The notes beneath the pieces were generated by a model that did not search any database, had not been told where the DNA came from, and was given only the letters and a program-made list of their open reading frames with translations. Of a stretch of DNA of 11,862 nt, positions 7,195-11,862 are shown piece by piece. Made by a program: the position numbers and the translations under genes. Location: positions 1 through 11,862 of the forward strand of contig JAITDF010000584.1 of assembly GCA_031282705.1 (NCBI GenBank). Reading direction: 5' to 3'. The DNA is from Opitutaceae bacterium. GTDB taxonomy: Bacteria; Verrucomicrobiota; Verrucomicrobiia; Opitutales; Opitutaceae. Within the stretch, counting starts at the first letter, position 1, and each line of letters starts with the position of its first letter.

Positions 7195-8997
7195 ATGATA
7201 CAAAAAATAATCCCCATGATTTTGCTCGCGCATCTGGTTTCCGGCCATGCCGGGATGCCGCGCGCGGACGATGACCGCATGCAGTGGTTTGATGATGCCC
7301 GGTTCGGCATGTTCATCCACTGGGGCGTTTATGCCGTGCATGGAAACAAGTGGCCCGGAAAACCCCATGCGGATGCCGGAAATGATTCACCAAAAAAACT
7401 GTCGGAATGGCTGATGCAGCGGGTGCCGGTTCCCGTCATGGAATACCGTTCGCTGGCGAAACAATTCACGGCGGCCAATTACGACCCCGCCGCATGGGCC
7501 GGGCTGGCCCGCGACGCCGGCATGAAATATGTGGTCATCACCTCCAAGCACCATGATGGATTCGCGCTGTGGCCGACCGCCTTTTCAGACTGGAACGTTT
7601 CCATCACGCCGGCAAAAAATGATTTGCTGGCCCCGCTGGCCGAGGCTTGCAGGAAGGAGGGGCTGAAGTTTGGTTTTTATTATTCCCAATGCCAGGACTG
7701 GGTCAATCCGGGCGGGGCGAAGCGCAACCCTTATTGCAAGGAGGGCGGGAAGCGCCACATGGACGACGGGGACGGATGGGATGAGCTGCAAAAAGGCCCC
7801 TACGATGATTATTTGCAAAAAGTGGCGCTCCCGCAGGTCAACGAACTCCTCGAACGCTACCAGCCTGATATCATTTGGTGGGACACCCCGGTGCATATGA
7901 ATGAAAAGCGCGCAAAGCCGTTTTATGAAGCGGTGGCGAAATATCCGGAAATAATAACAAACAGCCGCCTGGGCGGACCCTATCGGGGCGACACGCGGAA
8001 CCCGGAGCAATGGGTGCCCCCGGAAGGCTACCCCGGCGAGCGCTTCGAGGTCTGCATGACGATGAACGACTCCTGGGGCTACGCCAGCGATGATCATAAT
8101 TGGAAATCAACCACCGCGCTGCTCCAGATTCTTTCAGACACGGTCTCCAAGGGCGGAAACCTTCTTTTGAACATAGGCCCCAAGGCGGACGGCGGCATCC
8201 CGGAGCCCGTGCTGGATCGCCTGCGGGAAATATCCGCCTGGATGCGTTCCCACGGGCGGTCCATTCATGGCACCCAGGCCTCGCCCTATCCGCGGCAACT
8301 CCCGTGGGGCCGCATGACACGAAAGCGGAAACCAACCGGGGAGGAGATATTGTATTTGCACATTTGGGAATGGCCCGCGGACGGGGAAATCCTGCTTCCA
8401 ACCATCAAGCAGGCCCCGGTTTCCGCCGCCCTGCTGCCCGACGGCAGGGCGCTCGCCTCCGAATTGAACCGGCAGGGCCTGGTCGTGCGGCTTGCCGGCG
8501 CGCGCGCCCCGGACCCGCATATTTCGGTGGTCGAGTTGATTTTCAAGGAGGCGGTAAGCGTCACCGCCCCGGCCTTTCTTGCGGCGGATGCGGACGGCGT
8601 TTTCAGGCTCGGCGCAAGAGACGCCGACCGCTACGGAAGCACGGCGGGGGTCATCGAGGTGACCGGGCGGGGCGCTGAGGCGGCGTTGTCCAACTGGACC
8701 CATCCCGCGTGGCATCTCAAATACCGGGTCCAATCGCCGGCCCGCGCGGCTTTTCGCATGAGCGCCAGGATTTCCACGACCGCCGGCTCGCAATTAAAAA
8801 TCAACTGCGGCGCCCCGGCATTCGCCGCCTCGATTCCAAATACAAACGGCGAATGGCGCGACATTGATCTGGGCGAACTGACCCTCCCCGCCGGCGAGTC
8901 GGCCATAGTGGTTAAAACAGGGGAGAAATGGACCCCGGTCAAAATCCGCACCGTAACTTTGGCCCCGATAAACAAACCGGAAACCTCTGAAAAATAA
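7195..8997 (+). CDS. Secreted alpha-L-fucosidase (GH29)
   Basis: A 600-residue exported retaining alpha-L-fucosidase, releasing fucose from glycan ends. The signal peptide is about residues 1-20 (MIQKIIPMILLAHLVSGHAG). The GH29 (beta/alpha)8 catalytic domain runs from about 28 to 355. It shows FGMFIHWGVY (37-46), SKHHDGFALW (117-126), the nucleophile region IIWWD with D230, CMTMNDSWGY (287-296) and GNLLLNIGPKADG (321-333). E285 or E282 may be the acid/base, but this position varies within GH29. Residues about 380-450 form the fucosidase C-terminal beta domain. Residues about 465-590 look like an extra beta-sandwich, perhaps substrate-binding. Length and motifs are complete. Codon use is visibly richer in A/T-ending codons (GAT, TTT, CAT, AAA) than in both sialidase-like neighbours, hinting at a different history. 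The spacers on both sides carry palindromes, so it may be its own transcription unit. Confidence 0.93.
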   Translation: MIQKIIPMILLAHLVSGHAGMPRADDDRMQWFDDARFGMFIHWGVYAVHGNKWPGKPHADAGNDSPKKLSEWLMQRVPVPVMEYRSLAKQFTAANYDPAAWAGLARDAGMKYVVITSKHHDGFALWPTAFSDWNVSITPAKNDLLAPLAEACRKEGLKFGFYYSQCQDWVNPGGAKRNPYCKEGGKRHMDDGDGWDELQKGPYDDYLQKVALPQVNELLERYQPDIIWWDTPVHMNEKRAKPFYEAVAKYPEIITNSRLGGPYRGDTRNPEQWVPPEGYPGERFEVCMTMNDSWGYASDDHNWKSTTALLQILSDTVSKGGNLLLNIGPKADGGIPEPVLDRLREISAWMRSHGRSIHGTQASPYPRQLPWGRMTRKRKPTGEEILYLHIWEWPADGEILLPTIKQAPVSAALLPDGRALASELNRQGLVVRLAGARAPDPHISVVELIFKEAVSVTAPAFLAADADGVFRLGARDADRYGSTAGVIEVTGRGAEAALSNWTHPAWHLKYRVQSPARAAFRMSARISTTAGSQLKINCGAPAFAASIPNTNGEWRDIDLGELTLPAGESAIVVKTGEKWTPVKIRTVTLAPINKPETSEK

Positions 8998-9036
8998 ACC
9001 AACCGCGAAATTTCCAACCATTAAAACGAACCATCA

Positions 9037-9127
9037 TTTTAGACAGAATGGACAGAATGGAAGAGAATTAACAGAATAAACAACCCATTCCGTCCATTCC
9101 GTCAAATTCCGTCCATTCTGTCTAAAA
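9037..9127. repeat. Palindromic element A (CAGAATGGA units)
   Basis: TTTTAGACAGAATGGAC at 9037-9053 is the exact reverse complement of 9111-9127 (17 of 17). Inside, both arms continue as degenerate copies of GACAGAATGG and TTCCGTCCA with about 9-base spacing. It lies 39 bases after the fucosidase stop and ends in an A-run, so it could also serve as a terminator. Confidence 0.8.
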
Positions 9128-9141
9128 AAAGAACCATTATC

Positions 9142-9223
9142 TTGAACAGAAGGAAACAAAGGCAACAAAGAAGGCATATAGAATGAAAGGTTTTCTTCGT
9201 TCCCTCCGCTTCCTTCTGTTCAA
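9142..9223. repeat. Palindromic element B (GAAACAAAG units)
   Basis: TTGAACAGAAGGAA at 9142-9155 is the exact reverse complement of 9210-9223 (14 of 14). The left arm continues with 9-base units GAACAGAAG, GAAACAAAG and GCAACAAAG. The right arm continues with pyrimidine-rich counterparts. Confidence 0.78.
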
Positions 9224-9244
9224 TAAAAACGAACCAATAAATTA

Positions 9245-9330
9245 AACCACGAAGGATGCGAAGGACACGAAGAAGATTTTTATCAACCCCCTCCCTGCCT
9301 TCCTTCGCGCCCTTCGCGTCCTTCGCGGTT
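9245..9330. repeat. Palindromic element C (CACGAAGGA units)
   Basis: The 28-base arms 9245-9272 and 9303-9330 match as reverse complements at 24 of 28 positions, and all differences are transitions. The left arm is three 9-base units: CACGAAGGA, TGCGAAGGA and CACGAAGAA. I recall this unit type as a widespread bacterial intergenic repeat that often yields spurious small ORFs. Confidence 0.78.
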
Positions 9331-9352
9331 ATAAAAATCGAACCATTAAATC

Positions 9353-9419
9353 CAACCACGGACGAACATGGATAAAAACTTTCCAAACGCCGGTTTGAAT
9401 CTGTGTTTATCTGTGATTA
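9353..9419. repeat. Palindromic element D (CACGGAT-AAA units), decayed
   Basis: AACCACGGACGAACATGGAT (9354-9373) pairs imperfectly with the reverse complement of ATCTGTGTTTATCTGTGATT (about 9399-9418), 13 of 20 positions, mostly transition differences. The unit is 10 bases (CACAGATAAA / CATGGATAAA). It is related to the ACGGAT fragments at 7058-7140. Confidence 0.6.
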
Positions 9420-9508
9420 AACAAAATGCATCGTTTATTTCGCGTCTTTCCTCGGTTGAAAACTGAATTTTCAGAACCTCCCGACGACAACCAATAGCCG
9501 TAATTAAC

Positions 9509-10993
9509 ATGAATAACATAAAATCAAACCCCTGCATCCTGCTTTCCGCGTGTTTGCTTGGCCTGTTTGGAATCGCCGCCAGCGCGCCGTCCGCCGCCGC
9601 CACGCCGCCGCCCTCCGCCGCGGAAAAAGCCCGCGCCACGCTAGAGCGGCTGGACGCGGATTACTCCTTCAGCGACACCCAGAAAAAACAAGTCCTCGCC
9701 ATCTTTGAAAAACAACAGACGGACATCGCCGCCGCGCAGGCCGATGCCTCGCTGTCCCCGGCGGCCAGAAAGGAGAAAATCAGCCGCGCCAACGCGTCAG
9801 CCTATGGGAAACTCGCCGCGCTTTTCACCCCGGCGCAAAAGGAAATCCAGCGGCAAAAAATCGCCGCGAAAGCCCGGGACGACGACGCCGACCGGAGCGA
9901 GCCTGCCTCGTGGCTCATCCCCGGCAACGGCTTCGAGCCCGTCGCCGCGCCCTCCATCGGTTTCCACGAAACCTCCTATATCGCATTGCCCGACGGACGC
10001 ATCCTCACCGCGCGCGGCGACCACATCGCCGTCTCCACCGACGGCATGAAAACCTTCCCCGGCAAAAACAACATCCCCTTCATCAAAAACCCGCCCGCCG
10101 CCGACGCCCCGCGCCTCGTCATCAGCGCCGCCACCGGCGCATGGCTCGTCGTCTGGCGCACCGCGCACACCCCCGCCGGCCTCGCCCAGTTTTGGGACAA
10201 AACCACCCACAACTACGTCCCCCATCTCACCGGCGGCCAGCTCATGACCGCCCGCTCCACCGACGCCGGCAAAACTTGGTCCGCCCCGCTCCGCATCTCC
10301 GACCCGCGCTACACCAACGGCCACCCGCCCCGGAAAATCCTCCAGACCCGCTCCGGTGTTTTCCTCCTGCCCGCGCAATACCGCACGCCAAGCCCCGGAC
10401 GCCACACCGTCGCCATCCTCCGCTCCACGGACGACGGCCTCACTTGGTCCGCCCCCGCCCCCGCCTTCGATATCCCCAACTCCAACGGCAACCACGATGG
10501 CGTGGTCGAGCCCACCCTCATCCAGCTCAAGGACGGCGCCGTCTGGTTCCTCACCCGCACCAATCTCGGCGCCCTCTGGGAATCCCGCTCCCATGACGAC
10601 GGCCTCACCTGGTCCCCGCTCCGTCCCACCCGCATCCCCGCCTCCAACTCCCCCGCCACGCTCGCACGCCTCTCCGACGGGCGCCTCGTGCTGGCCTGGA
10701 GCCCGTGGAAGGACACCGAGGGCAACGCGCCCCAAACCCGCGGCGGCACCGACACCACCGACTGCTCCCTCGCCGTCGCAAGCTGGCACCGCCGCGAGCT
10801 TCACCTCGCCACCTCCGCCGACGAAGGCCGGACTTGGAGCAAGCCCCTCGTCGTCGCCCGCCACTCCCGCAAAAGCGGTGTTGGCACGGGCTGGATTTCC
10901 TACGTCACCCTCTTCGAGCACGGCGAACATCTCTACCTTTTCGCCAGCATGGGCGGCCTCCACGCCCGCATCCCCCTCGGCAAACTTCCGTGA
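9509..10993 (+). CDS. Secreted Asp-box sialidase-like protein with an N-terminal LTxxQ-like helical domain
   Basis: A 494-residue exported protein with two modules. The signal peptide is about residues 1-26, followed by an Ala/Pro-rich linker. Residues about 36-122 are charged and helical with two LTxxQ-like cores (FSDTQKKQV at 53-61 and FTPAQKEIQ at 106-114). This resembles Spy/CpxP-type periplasmic helical hairpins. Residues about 140-494 form a sialidase-type propeller with Asp boxes STDAGKTW (250-257), STDDGLTW (306-313), SHDDGLTW (361-368) and SADEGRTW (436-443), plus a degenerate STDGMKTF (176-183). VVEPTL places a candidate catalytic Glu at 334. The FRIP position reads FHET (152-155), so the triad arginine is absent. 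Third codon positions are C-rich as in the first sialidase-like gene. The stop is followed after 25 bases by a strong palindrome. Fold assignment is secure. Substrate and the role of the helical domain are unknown. Confidence 0.82.
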   Translation: MNNIKSNPCILLSACLLGLFGIAASAPSAAATPPPSAAEKARATLERLDADYSFSDTQKKQVLAIFEKQQTDIAAAQADASLSPAARKEKISRANASAYGKLAALFTPAQKEIQRQKIAAKARDDDADRSEPASWLIPGNGFEPVAAPSIGFHETSYIALPDGRILTARGDHIAVSTDGMKTFPGKNNIPFIKNPPAADAPRLVISAATGAWLVVWRTAHTPAGLAQFWDKTTHNYVPHLTGGQLMTARSTDAGKTWSAPLRISDPRYTNGHPPRKILQTRSGVFLLPAQYRTPSPGRHTVAILRSTDDGLTWSAPAPAFDIPNSNGNHDGVVEPTLIQLKDGAVWFLTRTNLGALWESRSHDDGLTWSPLRPTRIPASNSPATLARLSDGRLVLAWSPWKDTEGNAPQTRGGTDTTDCSLAVASWHRRELHLATSADEGRTWSKPLVVARHSRKSGVGTGWISYVTLFEHGEHLYLFASMGGLHARIPLGKLP

Positions 10994-11018
10994 CTTTGCC
11001 GCCGTGTTTTGAATGACT

Positions 11019-11137
11019 GTTTTTCACGCAACGACGCAACGGACGCAATGGATAGGAACTCATGACATGTTTTTATTCTTATGAAAATTTCGTTCCGCCC
11101 CTCTTCGTTGTGTCCGTTGCGTCGTTGCGTGAAAAAC
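11019..11137. repeat. Palindromic element E with 30-base arms (ACGCAACG units)
   Basis: The arm 11019-11048, starting GTTTTTCACGCAACGACG, is the reverse complement of 11108-11137 at 29 of 30 positions, around a 59-base loop. The arms are 8/9-base units (ACGCAACG, ACGCAACGG, ACGCAATGG). It sits 25 bases after the stop of the second sialidase-like gene and 51 bases before the next ATG. It probably acts as a bidirectional transcription barrier or terminator as well as being a repeat. Confidence 0.88.
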
Positions 11138-11149
11138 ATGCTTTTTAGA
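11129..11149 (+). promoter_or_regulatory. Recurring TGAAAAC-TG-TTTTTAGA motif upstream of exported genes
   Basis: TGAAAAACATGCTTTTTAGAC here resembles TTGAAAACTGCTTTTTAGAGG at 5578-5598 and TTGAAAACTGAATTTTCAGAA at 9456-9476. The three copies lie upstream of the MGH1-like gene (about 40 bases) and the two sialidase-like genes (about 240 and 32 bases). Part of this copy overlaps the right arm of palindrome E. It may be a shared operator or promoter element, or part of the repeat family. Confidence 0.3.
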
Positions 11150-11188
11150 CATCGAAAGTAGCGATGAACCAAGTCTATTAAACCACCC

Positions 11189-11862
11189 ATGAAACACAAA
11201 CTCCTCCCCTGCCTCATTGGCTTCTTCGCAACCTCCATGCTCTCCGCCCGCGCCGCCGCGCCGCTCGTGCCCGACACCGTCGTCACCGGCTACGTCGCCG
11301 CCTTCAACGCGCGCGACACCGAGCTGTATCCGCAAGCCGTCACCAACGACCGCGCCGCCGCCTTCCTCCTCGAAAACTGCCCGCGCTTCATCTGCCCCGA
11401 CGCCGATGTCGAACGCACCTATTATTTCCGCTGGTGGACATTCAGAAAACACATCCGCAAAACCGCCGCCGGCGGCCACGTCATCACCGAGTTCCTCGCG
11501 CCCGTCCCGCACGCCGGGCCGGAAAACATCATCAGCTGCCCCGTCGGCCACCAGTTCCGCGAAGGCCGCTGGCTGCGCGACCCGCGCTACCTCGACGACT
11601 ACGCGCGCTTCTGGCTCGCCGGCGACGCCGAGAAAAAATTCCTCCGCCGCTACACCGTCTGGCTCGCCGACTCCCTCCTCCAGCAGGCCCGCGCCACCGG
11701 CTCCGACGCGCTCGCGCGCGAACTCCTGCCAAAACTGATTCATAATTTCCGCGAGTGGGAAAAAATCCGCCGCGACCCCGTCGGCCTCTTCTGGCAGCGC
11801 GACCTCTTCGACGGCATGGAGGAATCCTCCGCCTTCGCCGAGTTCGGCGGAAAAGACCACGA
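11189..11862 (+). CDS. Putative secreted six-hairpin glycosidase (MGH1-like), 3' end beyond window
   Basis: An open frame from ATG 11189 to the window edge gives 224 codons without a stop, so the gene is 3'-partial. The signal peptide is about residues 1-23 (MKHKLLPC, hydrophobic run, SARA). The mature part reads like the start of an (alpha/alpha)6-barrel glycosidase of the MGH1-like / GH63-related type. Aromatic-rich YYFRWWTFRKHI (about 79-90) is followed by a VITEFLAP strand, ISCPVGHQFREGRWLRD (about 116-132) and YLDDYARFWL. Near the edge comes GLFWQRDLFDGMEESS, the kind of acidic motif that lines such active sites. Codon use is C-ending like the two sialidase-like genes, supporting this frame over the long antisense frame here. 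It is the fourth exported enzyme in a row. The subfamily call is from memory of motif style. Substrate is unknown. Confidence 0.68.
   Translation, partial: MKHKLLPCLIGFFATSMLSARAAAPLVPDTVVTGYVAAFNARDTELYPQAVTNDRAAAFLLENCPRFICPDADVERTYYFRWWTFRKHIRKTAAGGHVITEFLAPVPHAGPENIISCPVGHQFREGRWLRDPRYLDDYARFWLAGDAEKKFLRRYTVWLADSLLQQARATGSDALARELLPKLIHNFREWEKIRRDPVGLFWQRDLFDGMEESSAFAEFGGKDH

Larger units (their letters stand above)
8998..9508. other. 511-base intergenic region with a modular hairpin array
   Basis: There is no credible gene. The region is filled by four successive palindromic elements (9037-9127, 9142-9223, 9245-9330 and about 9353-9419). They are separated by A-tract plus GAACCATTA-like boxes at 9028, 9131, 9231 and 9340, so box spacing is 103, 100 and 109 bases. 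After the fourth element comes an AT-rich leader with TTGAAAACTG at 9456-9465, then the ATG of the second sialidase-like gene. The first palindrome probably terminates fucosidase transcription, and the last ~80 bases should hold the next promoter. Confidence 0.7.

Noticed and set aside
9028..9348. Resemblance to a CRISPR array (boxes about 100 bases apart)
   Set aside because: The repeats are only ~9-15 bases, the spacers are long palindromes, and no cas genes are present.
9102..9386. 94-codon minus-strand frame
   Set aside because: It is translated entirely from palindromic elements A-D. The AKDAKGAKEG-like peptide is a familiar artefact of CGAAGGA repeats.
9797..10963. 388-codon minus-strand frame
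   Set aside because: Antisense to the second sialidase-like gene, and low-complexity Gly/Val/Glu.
11060..11860. 266-codon minus-strand frame reaching the right edge
   Set aside because: Antisense to the MGH1-like gene, which has a signal peptide and recognisable motifs. Its C-terminus is translated from palindrome E.
1..11862. Transposases, integrases, tRNA or rRNA genes
   Set aside because: None were recognised by eye on either strand. The repeats here are not accompanied by mobility genes.

Overview
This is a GC-rich stretch of a Gram-negative genome. An LptF/LptG-type permease implies an LPS-bearing outer membrane. Strongly G- or C-ending codons, secreted enzymes without obvious Shine-Dalgarno sequences, and abundant short-unit palindromic repeats between genes fit a member of Verrucomicrobiota, possibly Opitutaceae. 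That placement is inferred from general character and was not tested.

Layout. Positions 1-1498 hold an MFS sugar-type transporter on the + strand. It converges on a probable two-gene minus-strand envelope operon: an LptF/LptG permease (GTG start at 4025) followed by a polysaccharide flippase ending at 1521. A 469-base divergent region (4026-4494) contains a very long inverted repeat. It leads into a + strand metallo-beta-lactamase-fold hydrolase (4495-5310). From 5842 to the right edge there are four + strand genes, each with a signal peptide: an Asp-box sialidase-like protein, a GH29 alpha-L-fucosidase, a second Asp-box protein with an LTxxQ-like helical domain at its N-terminus, and the first 224 codons of a putative six-hairpin (MGH1-like) glycosidase that runs off the window.

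How the genes may work together. The four exported enzymes look like a carbohydrate-degradation locus aimed at fucose-bearing, possibly mucin-like or complex polysaccharide, substrates. The MFS carrier 5 kb upstream could import released sugar, but this is only positional. No regulator, SusC/D pair or sugar catabolic enzyme is visible. Both sialidase-like proteins lack the canonical FRIP arginine, so sialic acid as the substrate is doubtful.

The most unusual content is non-coding. The intergenic spaces carry large imperfect palindromes, most built of degenerate ~9-base units with a purine-rich arm first and a pyrimidine-rich arm second. Between the fucosidase and the second sialidase-like gene, four different palindromes of this class follow one another. 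The first three intervals between them are about 100 bases, marked by a recurring A-tract plus GAACCATTA linker. A separate 42/43-base inverted repeat with a hexanucleotide-repeat loop lies upstream of the hydrolase. The permease gene also contains a pentanucleotide G-tract with strong quadruplex and slippage potential.
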